Assembly (NCBI GenBank): GCA_036927565.1
Contig: JAYESD010000001.1
Location: forward strand, 114,061,110-114,125,109
Length of the DNA stretch: 64,000 nucleotides
Direction: 5' to 3'
Source of the DNA: Tuctoria greenei
Taxonomy: Eukaryota; Streptophyta; Magnoliopsida; Poales; Poaceae
A program made the translations under genes and the position numbers. Shown piece by piece: positions 22,526 through 33,885 of the stretch (its first letter is position 1; every line of letters starts with the position of its first letter). The notes beneath the pieces were generated by a model. That model was given only the letters and a program-made list of their open reading frames with translations. It made no database searches and was not told where the DNA came from.

Positions 22526-23925
22526 AGTGCCCCATCCTAGTCATGGTAATATTATCAAAGGCAAGTGGGTGTTCACGCATAAGAAGAAGGCGGATGGTTC
22601 TATGGAGACATACAAGGCTCAATGGGTACTTCGAGGCTTCACCTCAGTGCCCTGGGGTTGACTATGATGAGACCTTTAGTCCGATGGTGAAGCTGATGAC
22701 TGTTTGTACCGTTGTGTCGCTGGCTCTCTCACGTTCTTGGCCTGTCCACCAGCAGGATTTCAGTAACGCTTTCCCCCACAGCACTCGGAAAGAGACGATG
22801 TACTGTAGTCAGCCGACAGGGTTTGTTGATTCAGCTTATCTTGACATGCTCTGCAAGCTGAACTAGTCCCTGTACGGTCTGAAGCAGACACGCCGAGCCT
22901 AGTACAGCTGGTTCGCCTCCTTCCTGGTCTCGTTGGGCTTTGTTGAGGCCAAGTTAGACACTTTGTTGTTTGTCTATTGACGGGAGGGTGATATTGCCTA
23001 CCTTCTCCTGTACGTCAATGATATTGTACTGATGGTGTCCGATCTGGCTCTCCTTCAACAAACTATCTCAGCCTTATAGCAGGGCTTTGCTATGAAGGAC
23101 TTGGGCCAGATTCACCACATCCTTGGTATTCCGATTGAGGGTCGACCATGGGGCATGTTCCTTCCCTTGCAACCGTACTACTTGGACATCCTCGAGCGAG
23201 CAGGCATGGCTCAGTGCAAGCTATGCTCCACTCCGGTGGATACCCAAGAAAAGGCCTCCTCTATCGATGGGGCACCCTTCAGTGACCCGACTGCTTACAA
23301 GAGCCTTGTAGGTGCCCTTCAGTACCTACCTTCACTAGGACGGATATCTCCTACGCAGTTCAGCATGACCCGTGCGCCTCACCGCTATGAAGCGGATCCT
23401 TCGGTACCTGCGCGATACCCTCGACTACGGCCTCCATCTTTGGCGTGACTCAGTTTCAGAGGTGGTTGTATACACCAACGCTGACCGGATATGCTGCCCA
23501 GAAACTCGTCGATCCACCTCTAGCTATGCCATCTTCCTAGGTGGCAACCTCGTCTCCTAGTCCTCGAAGTGGTAGCCCATGGTGTCGAGCTCGAGTGCTA
23601 AGGCGGAGTACCCTGCCATGGCTAACATCGTGGCTGAGGCTTCCTAGCTTCAGTAGCTGCTTCAGGAGCCCCACTCCCCCATCGCCCAGAGCACGTTGGT
23701 CTATTGTGACAACATAAGTACCCTCAACTCTCCACCAACCCTTTCCAGCATCAGCGCACGAAGCATTTGGAGATCGACATCCATTTTGTCCGTGAGCAGG
23801 TTGCACGTGGTGAGGTTCTGGTTCTACACGTCCCGACGACGCCGTAGCTTGCAGACATCTTCACGAAGGGGCTCTCATCATCTCTGTTCTCTGAGTTTTG
23901 GTCTAGTCTCAACATCTGTCTTGTT
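22526..23925 (+). pseudogene. C1: copia RT and RNase H, broken
   Basis: Continuation of C1 after T1. The RT motifs KGKWVFTHKKKADGS, YDETFSPMVK, VHQQDFSNAF and SLYGLKQ appear in order, in two frames with a shift at about 22650. In-frame stops fall near 22864, 22900, 22978 and 23077. The catalytic YVDD reads YVND at 23011-23022, so one metal-binding Asp is lost. RNase H follows (VVYTNADRICCPETRRSTSSYA at about 23460-23535, and VYCDNIS near 23700), with further stops. The ADIFTKGL-type end is near 23855. Non-functional. Confidence 0.88.
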
Positions 23926-23947
23926 TAGATGTTGGGACTGCGGGGGG

Positions 23948-24062
23948 TGTTGGATTGTGTGCGTGTGTGTATTGGGCTACGTCCATGTACCAGCCCCCTA
24001 TGAGGCTATATATGTGTACCCTACCCCAATCAATTAATCTATCCCGTAATTACAGTCTAACA
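23948..24062 (+). repeat. C1 3' LTR (short, 115 bp)
   Basis: TGTTGGATTGTG... to ...TACAGTCTAACA, preceded by a purine tract GGGACTGCGGGGGG at 23934-23947. A short LTR is normal for some small plant copias. No 5' partner exists in the window because C1's 5' end is deleted. One base later (24064) the G2 LTR begins. Confidence 0.75.
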
Positions 24063-26348
24063 TTGTAACACCCAGTTTCGAAAAATGAACCCAGTGAACG
24101 CATAATGTGTACCCAGGATGTTTAACACACAGTGCATCACAAACGATATACAGAAAATAACCACATCACAAGAGTAAATAGGTACCTTATTACAATAGCT
24201 CAACGGTTCACAAATTACAAGTCTATAATTATTACTACTGCAGTGGAAAGTTAAACTAAACTAAGGAGTGCGCCTCCATTCCACAGGCAATTGACGATAG
24301 CACACGACCTAGTACTCCACATAATCCTCATGGTACTCTCAAGTATCACCTGTAACTGTTGGTGGGGGAATTGCAAGGGTGAGTACATGTCGTACTCAAC
24401 AAGTGTGGAAAAGTATGACATGTAGCTTAACAAGGATGATAATAAATGGCTAACTCCATAAAAGTACATCCAAAATAGTTGAAATGTGATATTATGATCA
24501 TTAAGTTAGGTCAAATCCCATCCTAACGCAAATACCAATACCATCATAACAAATTCCAACATATGTCATTACAATCTATTCAATAACCATCCGACATAAT
24601 TGACCATAACCATCTGGAATCATGCATAACCATTCATATTCAACTCATAACTGTTCAACCAAATCATTATCACCAACCCATATCCCAAATCCAACCCCCA
24701 TTCAATTCCAACCATTATTCCATAATCAGATCCACAACTCTAATCATGTGAGGGTCCATGTTGCACATAATGGGGAGCACGACTATCATGATAATTTTAC
24801 ACTCTGTAGAGGTTGTACCACTTTACCCACAAGTTTATGATTTCATCACCCATCGGCGACTAAAGAAAAACCTCCATTATGCCAATTACACTACCTTAGG
24901 TGTATGGCCAAGAGATCACAAAATAGCCTTTACAAAGTGATTACCAGTATGTACAGACCCACAGAGGCTTCACCAGATGTGATGTCTCTAACTGAGCACA
25001 TCCATCCAAGGGCCCCCTCTTATGTCGTTCGGATCCTAGGGTAGCCTCGCCACTAATGCAGACACAAATGATTCCCATTTCCCAAGCCTTCCAAATGATC
25101 CAAACGATACTGTCAACACACTAATTAATCAGCTAAGCCGCACCCATTTTTGGCCTTGTGGTGGCACTGTAAACCCTGGTTGTCGCTCCACGAACCGGTC
25201 CTTAGATCTAAAGCATGCAAAACCACCAAATACTTCTAACCCATTCCACATAACTGGCTTTCTTAGATCCCTAGGTTCCATGTTGCTAAAGGGTCATTAT
25301 CATCAATTCACATAACTCATATGTTCAATAGTTCGTAAGTAAGTCATTTAGTTAATCCCAATCCCAAATAAGTTAAGCGAAGCGAAACTGGAAAATATCT
25401 CTCCCGACTCTCAACAATATATCCCAAACGACAATGGTGGTCATACAAGTCAACTAAACACCTATTCATAGGTTTCCCATCAAATTGACACAATCATGCA
25501 ATTTTGTAAACAAAACATTTTAAAACACGATCAAAATGGTCAAGGACACTTGCCTTGCTCTTGCGGTTAGTTTGGATCAGAAGCTTCAAAGTTCTGGTGC
25601 TGAAGGTCCTCATAAGCACCCTCTGGAGTGTTACCTTCTATTCCACGCGACAAACATGCGAAATAAACATTACAATAAATAAATGCTCACATTGTACTCA
25701 ATATGCCATGACATGCATGAATGATGCAATCATGTAGTAACACATGTTATTAGGTTGTTATTGTTGCTTACTATCTAGTTACAATTAAGTTTTACATGTT
25801 AGAACAAGTTTCAAGTCATTACGAAGAAAACTAAAGAAGTTCCAAGAATTACAGAATTGAGGATTCAGACTAGTCCGCACCAGGGGTCAGACTTGTCCGC
25901 TCTGGACCAGAAAGTTCAACAGACTAGTCCACACTGGACCTGACAAGTCTTCCAACTCTAGGGTTTTTGCGAATTTCTAACTAGTGCATAGTTTGAGTTA
26001 AGTATGGGACCAATATTGACGTATGAAAGATTTATCTAAGGTGTCTACCGTGAATTCAGGGGTTCACTAGCCAAAGAATAGGTGAAATAGGAGAACTCAG
26101 CGACTAGATTGATGAAGACGAAGAATTGGCGAAGAAGAATGTCGACGTCGAAGAATTGATGAAGAAGATCGCAATAGCAACGACGATCTTGCTTAATCCT
26201 CCTTCTTCCTTCTCCTCCCCTTCCTCTTCCTCCCTATTCTTCCTTGCGGTGAAGGCTCCTTTCTTCTTGAAGAATGACAACACACGACTTGACAGGGGCT
26301 AAGGGTTCTCTATCGTGGGCAAAAGGATGAAAGGTGGGCGGTGGGGTG

Positions 26349-26356
26349 TTTATATA
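26349..26356 (-). promoter_or_regulatory. TATA box of G2 3' LTR
   Basis: TATATAAA on the minus strand in the context GGTGTTTATATAGTAGG, at the same relation to the array as in G1 LTRs. Confidence 0.65.
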
Positions 26357-26540
26357 GTAGGAGAGGTCTTAGGGTTGTGGTGGAATCCAAGTATAAGCCG
26401 GTGGGGACAAGTAGAGGCCTTGGTGGGGTCCCACTTGGGCTACTCAGGGGTGAGGTACGACGTCCTTCGGCCCAATTAAAGTAATTACCCAATAACTCAT
26501 CATCGAGGAAAAATAGAATTCGAGTCGAAACCCTAAAAAT

Positions 26541-26867
26541 TGGACTAGTCCGTAGTGAGGCCGGGCATGTCCGATCGGGTACAGGAAGTGCAACGAAGAA
26601 GTCCGGTGCAATGCCAGACAAATTCGTTCAAAATCAGAAAGTCAATCGGACAAGTCTGGTGTCAAGCCGAACAAGTCTGGGGTTGTCCAGTATCGAATCC
26701 AGACCAAGTTTTGTGGGCTTTCAACGGCGATCATCGGACTAGTTTGTATAGACAAGTCCGGACAGAAATAGAAACTAACTCGGATTAGTTTGTAAAATTA
26801 ACACACAAGTCTAGAGAACAACAGAAATGATTTCGGACTAATCCGAAGCAATTAACGGAAAATTCCG
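26541..26867 (-). promoter_or_regulatory. Phased palindrome array in G2 LTR
   Basis: Sites resembling CGGACTAGTCCG/CGGACAAGTCCG start at 26541, 26562, 26594, 26615, 26647, 26668, 26700, 26735, 26749, 26781, 26802, 26834 and 26856. Spacing is mainly 21 and 32 bp, with one disturbed unit at 26735-26749. Many sites carry substitutions, more than in G1. The nearest lies about 185 bp upstream of the TATA box at 26349-26356. Confidence 0.78.
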
Positions 26868-27440
26868 GGGGACAACAATAGTTAGATCAGTCTAAAGCAT
26901 CTTGAAACCGCATATAATAAATATTATGAATGAATCACCTTACATACGAGAGACTGCTTTCGATTTTTTTGAACAACAAACAAGTCGAACCCAATGAACA
27001 ATTCCATTCAAAGGAATGTTCTAGAGGGGGCCCTTTTCCACTATATTCGCGATATTGAAAAAATGGAAGAAATTCTTCACGATTTCTAGAGTTAGAGGAT
27101 TACTTCACTGATATCTATTTTCGCCTAAGCACAGACTCTAGGTTAGTTCAATGTGTAGTACAACAAACTATGCTTACTGCCGCTTGGTACTAGGCTTCTT
27201 CCTGCCATACTCTTTCAACATCCGTTGGAAGATTTGGCTTACTCTTTCAGACTCTGGCCCATTCTTAATAGTTCCGGGCTCTGAACCGGGCTAGTCCGTA
27301 CTAAGCCAAGTTTTTAATTGATGTTTTGATTCTAATTCATTTTAGTCTTGTCCATTTATTGTTGCATCATGTTTGACATATATAAGAATGAATGAAATGG
27401 ATGGTGGATGAAAATGAGGGTTTTACAAACCTACCCCCCT

Positions 27441-27892
27441 CTTAAAATGAATCTCTCCCTCAAGATTTGACGTAGAAGAAAAAGATAGGGAAATTCTTTC
27501 TTGAAATGTTCTTCCAGCTCCCAAGTTGCTTCAGACATAGCATGGTGTTCCCATTGTACTTTGCACCATCAAATCACCTTGTTTCTTTTGACCCTCTCAT
27601 TTGTTTCCAAAATCTTGATAGGTTGTTCAGCATATGTCAAATCTGCCTCAAGCTCCAATTCTTCTATTGGTAGTTGTTCTTCCGGTACTCTTGGGCACTT
27701 CTTGAGCTGAGAAACATGGAACACATCATGAACATCAGAAAGTCTTGCTGGCATCTCCAATTTATATGCCACTTATCCATGTTTTTCCACAATCATGAAT
27801 AGTTCGATATATCGAGGTGCCAACTTGCCTTTGACATTAAATATCTTATGACCTCGCATAGGTGACACTTTGAGATACACAAACTCTCCAAC
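27441..27892 (-). pseudogene. G2 integrase C-terminus with chromodomain-like end
   Basis: Frames at 27773-27892 (GEFVYLKVSPMRGHKIFN) and 27569-27772 (MAYKLEMPARLSDVHDVFHVSQLKKC, then PIKILETNERVKRNKVI) match the integrase C-terminal domain and the start of the chromodomain-like tail in element B. A stop at about 27773 separates them. This tail places G2 among chromoviruses, in which it guides integration to heterochromatin. Confidence 0.85.
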
Positions 27893-29264
27893 TAAAAGTA
27901 CATCTAGGCACACCCTTGTGGGTTTTGGATGATTCAAGACGAACGAGTGAGATCCTAATAAAATTTGTTGAGATGAGAGCAAGTTTTGGAGAATGAAACA
28001 AAAGGTGCAAAAAGGTGAAAAGATGACAATTTAAGAAAGGGAAGAAAACAAGTGAAGAAAAGATGAAAAAGTAGTCCTAAGTGTGTATGCTGTGTGTGAG
28101 AGACACACCCCAAAAAGCTCATGCCATTGCTGAATGATTAAGGGCTAAAACATAATTCAAGTTGCATGAAAAGAGAACTAGTCCAGTCTCAGAGAGGACT
28201 AGTCCGGTCTCTCGCAGAACCAAGATAGGACTAGTCCGGTTCCGAGAGGACTAGTCCATTTCACAGTTCCAAAGGAGGACTAGTTCGGTTGTTGAGAGGA
28301 CTGGTCCGATTAACTCTCTGGACCAAAACCAGACTAGTCCAATCCTATGCGGACTAGTCCGGTACACTCACAAAAGATAGGGTTTACTAGTGTGCTGCAC
28401 ATATCCACGTCAAAATGACTTAGCACACCGGACTAGTCTGGTCCCTAGTGGACTAGTCCAGCCGTCGAGATCCAAACGGTAACTTTTCTAAATGTCTATA
28501 AATAGGTAATGCACGACCCCATAACCACTAACCAAAAACCCTAGCGCTACTAGTGCATCCAGGAGCTCAAAAACACTCCTCTCCACACATTCTAAGGCAC
28601 TAAGAGTCTAATCTTTGGGAGTTGTAAATTGGAAAAAGGAGAGTGACGATCTCATTGACATTGAGCTCTTGGGTTTGATTTCTCACACACTCATCTTGAT
28701 TCTTGTGTAATTATTTCAGTGTGTTGATCTCTCTTTTCATTTGTAATTTTGTGGGAGCCTTCAGCGTGTGAGGTTGCCCCACCAACTTTGTGATTACCCC
28801 TTGATAGTGGAACTCAAGTTGGCCTTGGGTGGTGACTTGACGAGAGAAAAGGGTTTGAAAGACCCGGATCTGTCAGGGCTTCCTCGACGAGGAGTACATC
28901 TCTTTGGTGATATTGAACCTTGGTAAAAATCGTTTGTCTCGTGTGTCTTGATTCATACTGTTCACTATCATCACTATCTACGACATAGACTTGATTATAT
29001 TTGCAACTTGTGTTAATCTTGTATCCCAGGTGCAAATTACTCACCACTAACATCTGCTAGAGTTGTTAGTATAGTTTACTACGTTCCACTGCGAGGGATT
29101 CAAATAAATACAAAAAGATATGAATTTGATAGTTGTGCTTACTCACACCAGACTAGTCCTCACACACACCGGACTAGTCCGACCATCCTAGTTTTTAACA
29201 GTTTTGCTAAGTGTTTCATGAAAATATTCAAAGGCCTATTCACCCCCCATCTATGCCACATTCA
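27893..29264 (+). repeat. Solo LTR of the C2 copia family
   Basis: 1372 bp flanked by a perfect target duplication CCAAC (27888-27892 and 29265-29269). Both ends match the C2 LTR read in reverse: the left end has CATCTAGG...GTGGGTTTTGGATGAT, the right end GGCCTATTCACCCCCC...GCCACATTCA. In its own plus orientation the palindrome array spans about 28174-28460 (doublets at 28174/28195, 28227/28247, 28276/28297, 28429/28449 and others), with a TATA box at 28497-28504. No internal sequence remains, so it arose by recombination between two LTRs. It is inserted in G2 integrase on the opposite strand. Confidence 0.92.
28497..28504 (+). promoter_or_regulatory. TATA box of the solo LTR
   Basis: TATAAATA, 37 bp beyond the end of the last palindrome (28449-28460), with the same close array-to-TATA distance as in C2. 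Confidence 0.65.
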
Positions 29265-29269
29265 CCAAC

Positions 29270-31131
29270 TTCAACAGCTAAGTCTCTTCGCCAATTATCC
29301 GCATTGCCCGTTTGTCGTGACTCAACAGCCTTCAAGTTTTCATAGATTATCTAGACTTGCTTTTCGATGTCCTGTTTCACATCTGGTCCAAATGCTTGGG
29401 TTTCCCCTGTTTCATTCCAAAACAAGGATGTCCTACACCTTCTTCTGTACAATGCCTCATATGGTGACATCTTCAAACTTGCTTGCTAGCTGTTGTTTTA
29501 GGAAAATTCAACATATGGCAGACTTTTGTCCCAACTTCCTGCATACTTTAGGGCACACGCTCTTAGCATTTCCTCCAATATCTGATTTGTTCTTTCGATT
29601 TGTCCATCTATTTGGGGATGATATGCAGAACTAAAATTTAGCTGAGTTCCCATAGACTCCTGCAGTTTCTACAAAAACCTAGAGGTAAATTGAGAAACTC
29701 AGTCGAACACTATTCTCATTGGTACTCCGTGTAAACACACTATTCTCCCCATATACAACTCTGCCAGTTTCACACCATCATAGGTACTCTCGATAGGGAT
29801 AAAATGTGCAGACTTGGTCAATCGATCCACAATAACCCATATTGAGTCATATGTCGAAGGGGCGCGTAGTAAACCAAGTATAAAATCCATACCAACTTCT
29901 TCCCACTTCCATCCCTCAATGGATCCAATAGTCCGGCAGGCCTTTGGTGCTCAGCCTTAACTCGTTGGCAGAAATCACATAATGCAACATATGTAGCTAT
30001 GTCCTTTGTCATTCCATCCCACCAGTAGCACATCTCCAAGTCCTTGTACATTTTTGTACAACCTGGATAAATAGAGTAAGGCAAGTCATTTGCCTCCTTT
30101 AATATCATCTCACAAATTTGCTTCATAATAGGCACAAAAATTCTTTTCTTAAGCCATAGAGTGCCATGGTGATCTTCATGAAATCTGAATTCTCTCCCAC
30201 TTTGGATCCTTTTCTTAATTTCTTGGATTTCCTCATCCTTTATATGAACTTCTCGAATTTCCTATTCTAGGATAAGATTTAACTCCATCATTCCCATATC
30301 ATTCATGAATCCAAGATGCAACCGTTCAAACCCCTTACATAGCTTGGATGGCAACTCCCTAACAGTCGTCGTTGCCTAAAATTTAGATCATTTTGTGTAA
30401 ACATGTACTTGAGACTCACGTGATCTGTTGATATCTCGCACCTATGACCAAGAATGTAGTGCCTCCAAATCATCAATGTATGCACTACACCGCGAGTTCG
30501 AGGTCATGCGTAGGATAATTCTACTCATGTTTCTTTAATTGCCTTAATGCATATGCTACCACTTGGCCTTCTTGCATAAGCACACATCCAAGCCCTTGTC
30601 TTGAGGCATAACAATAGATATCAAAGCTCTTGCTCACATCTGGCAATACCAGCACTGGTGCGGTTGTCAACCTTTTCTTCAGCTCCTCAAAACTGTCTTG
30701 ACAAGCTTGAGTCTATTGGGGTGCTCTTTTCTTCATTAATAATGCAGTCATGGACTTTGCTATTTTGGAGAAATCCTTGATGCATCGACGGTGGTATCCG
30801 GCCGTTTCGAGAAAACTTCGAATTTCCTTCACATTCTTTGGTGGCTCCCACTTCAACACATCTCTCACTTTTGCTGGGTAAACAGATACTCCTCGTCTAG
30901 AGATGATATCTCCCTAAAACGATACTTCCCGTAACCAAAATTGACACTTTCTGAATTTAGCATACAGCCGATGTTCTTGCAATTTCTGCAAAGTGAGCCT
31001 TAAATGCTCTTCTTGCTCTTCTTCACTTCTCGAGTGTATTATAAGGTCATCAATGAACACCACAACGAACTTATACAAGTACTACATGAAGACTTTATTC
31101 ATAAGGTACATGAATTATGCAGGTGCACTAT
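29270..31131 (-). pseudogene. G2 RT end, RNase H and integrase
   Basis: From right to left: the RT palm motif FIDD at 31046-31057, the RT connection and thumb around 30700-30950, RNase H (IWRHYILGHRCEISTDHVSLKYM near 30370-30480), the integrase zinc finger (YPGCTKMYKDLEMCYWW...CDFCQRVKAEHQRPAG, 29930-30075), and the catalytic core start (MDFILGL...VDRLTKSAHFIP at about 29800-29890). It is broken by stops and shifts in every domain. Order and sequence match element B. Confidence 0.88.
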
Positions 31132-32975
31132 TGTAGGATCGAAGAGCACGTGTAATGCTACCAGAGGGGGGTGAATGGTAGATTAAAACATTTTAGCGGA
31201 AGCAACGAAATATCCCTAGGCAGAAAACCATTTTGTTAATGAAACTGTGCGTGCGACTAAATCAAAACTTGTTCAACTGTGACAAAAATAGTATGGCTTG
31301 TAGTGAATCAAGTCACGAATACATCACAATAAGAATCAAGAAAATCTGTTGAGTGAAAGTCAAGTTACGATCAATAGATCGAACAATGGTCAATCTGTCC
31401 TTTCCGACAATTTTGAAACACTACAAATAAACTTGTGTAGATCAGAAACCACAAATCCAATGACCGTGAAATTTTCATAGATGATAGAAAATCAAGTTTT
31501 GAAGAAAACCCAAAAATAATCACTTCAGTTGGATCTGTAAAACTTGAGTCATAATAAAACCACCAAAGCAAGGTAGTGCTGTGCAAAAACTCGATGAGAA
31601 AGACTTGAAGAAAACAAGTCGGACGAACAAGGCACAAAAGTTCCTTTAGACTACGAATTTTATTGATCAAAACTCACGTGGAACAGACCCAAAGTTGTGC
31701 ACCATGAGCTCTGGCATCCCTTGTTTATATAACCAGCCCTTAGGCCAACCCAAACCTAACTAGGACTCTAATCCAACTCAATTCACGAATCGAAACTTTC
31801 CATAACTGCTCAATACTCTTCTATATACAGATAGAAGCAATCTTAAGACTTCCGAACACCTTGGGAACATATCCCACATTCCTAAAACAACTCAAATTCA
31901 TGAACCACACAAAATCCTATCATAACTAACTCAAAACATTCCATACTTGAGTCAAACACGACTCAACCACAACCTGAGTCCATAACCTTGTCAGTTGGAC
32001 CTTTCCGATCAATTTTTTACGTCCACATCTCTTCATCACGCCTCAGAACCATGTAGCCATGTCCATGCACTCATTGCACATCTGCAAACATCTTCCAATG
32101 ACGTCCACAATACCTTCATATGCAATGTTCTTGATCCAAACATGCTGCATGACCTCCCGATCAACTCAACCACAATTCCTCCTGAACTTGGTTATTGAAC
32201 CTCATCTTCTCTATAAGACTAGTTCAATGGATCCTGTCACCAGCCATGTATTGAACTCAAGAAACACCTGCACATAAATAAACAATCAATACTTCCGAGC
32301 ACAAGTCCTCGACTCGACTCACGTTAGTTTTGTTAACGACAACACCTTATGTGAGCATCTCACATAAGGATGTTGCAAACCATAGCGAAAGGATATCAGT
32401 CATAACCACCAAAACACACCAAAAACCTTAGTAAAATAATACTAAGCAAACTTTCCATAATACAAAAAAAACAAGTTCTAAACATTGCAAATTAAAAGCA
32501 GAACCACTGCGATCAAGCTCCAAACCTTGCCAAAGCTAACCGGACCTTGAACCGGAGCTCACCGAAACTAACATGATCTAGCGCCAGAGCTTACCAAAGC
32601 TAGCAGGACCTAGCGCTGGAGCTAACCAAAGCTAGTCGGACCTAGAGCCAGATGTTACCAAAGCTAGTCAGACCTAGAGTCGGAGCTAACCAAAGCAAGT
32701 CGGACCTAGACAAAGAAGTCAGACCTAGCCAAAGCAAGTCGGACCTTACATCGGACCTTGCCGGAGCTACCCAAAACAAGTCAGACCTATTGTCGGACCT
32801 TGTTTAAAAAGTGTTTTGGTAGTATTTAAAACTTTTATCATCAAAGCCGATGTGCTCAGCACAAGCCAATGTATTCAGCACACATAGATCTCAAAATCTA
32901 CCCCTCGATGAATGCATTGGCAACACCACTTAAAATCCGAACATTGGCATATTCACATGAAAAGTTTTGAAAACA
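31132..32975 (-). repeat. C3 3' LTR
   Basis: 1844 bp, starting TGTTTTCAAAAC on the minus strand at 32975 and ending CGATCCTACA at 31132. The TATA box on the minus strand is at 31724-31731 (plus TTTATATA). A tandem array of 32-bp units lies at about 32510-32810, with unit starts at 32581, 32613, 32645 and 32677. The units share CCAAAGCTAGTCGGACCTAG. Confidence 0.9.
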
Positions 32976-33885
32976 ATTTCTCCCCCTTTTGGAAATCAAA
33001 TGAGATAGACTAAATTTCTATTTCTCCCCCTATACATATTTCTCCCTCATGCATACTTCTCCCCCTTTGACAATGTATCCAGCAAGGTACAAAAGAGAAA
33101 TTTTAATTTTTTATGAGCACATTATAACATTATACATATAAAACAAAGCTCATCCAAGTCATAATATGAAGTAACTTACACTATCACAACAATGAGATAC
33201 ATAAAGTAGTGTAAGCCATGCTAGAGATAAAATGCAATTTCCAATTTTAGCAAGTACTATTCTCACAAACTTAACTATTTCAAAACCTGAAAGCATGAAA
33301 CTTTTTGCTGCATTTTATTATTTTCAAAGCACAAATTTAGATCATATGATATTTGCAAGAGATTATATGCACATCTGCCTTATTCTAACCAACCAAGCGA
33401 AGCCTATGTCATTTGACAATCAGAAGCTTAAGGACATGGTTTTAGTCATACAGAACTTCTTCCAAGTTCATATCTAAGTGCAATGATAAGCCATCTCAAA
33501 ACAAGAAGTGCGATCCATGCATATTCTGTTGATCTTTCTGAATTTATATTTGTTCATAGAACTCAACCTGTGAGTTGATTACTTGATTAATTCATTATGA
33601 TGAAAAGAACTCATGATCATGCAACAAGTTCAAAAAAGCAAGAAAGTTCGATCATGACCAGATTTAGTGTAAGTAATTATTCCAATTACTAGTCATGGCA
33701 AAAACTACAAAATGTATAACATGAATAATGTAGTAAGAACTTTAAGCATGTAAAAGGAATCACAAAGTCATATATGCATGATATACTATGCTCATATTAC
33801 TTTAATTTCAGATTCACACATAGACTTCCCAATTTTCAAAACTCCCCCTCAATTTAAGACATGAGGATGCATAATCCCTATTTCA
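32976..33885 (-). other. C3 3' untranslated region with repeated polypurine tracts
   Basis: No gene. On the minus strand this stretch precedes the 3' LTR and holds several purine-rich tracts, seen on the plus strand as TTTCTCCCCCTTTT at 32977, TTTCTCCCCCT near 33019, TTCTCCCCCTTTGAC near 33055-33069 and CTCCCCCTC near 33842. One directly abuts the LTR and is the expected primer for plus-strand DNA synthesis. Multiple tracts are a known trait of Sireviruses. The rest is A+T-rich with nothing recognised. Confidence 0.6.

Larger units (their letters stand above)
24064..27427 (-). repeat. G2 3' LTR
   Basis: About 3.36 kb. It begins TGTAAAACCCTC on the minus strand at 27427, with the polypurine tract next to it (plus-strand AACCTACCCCCCTCTT from 27428), and ends GGGTGTTACA at 24064. 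Related to, but clearly distinct from, the G1 LTR. They share the termini, the GAGTAC hairpin (24381-24397), the downstream CAAGAGCAAGGCAAGTGTCC-type block near 25545-25565, and the palindrome array. It holds an unexplained 350-bp block at 26940-27285. Confidence 0.9.
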
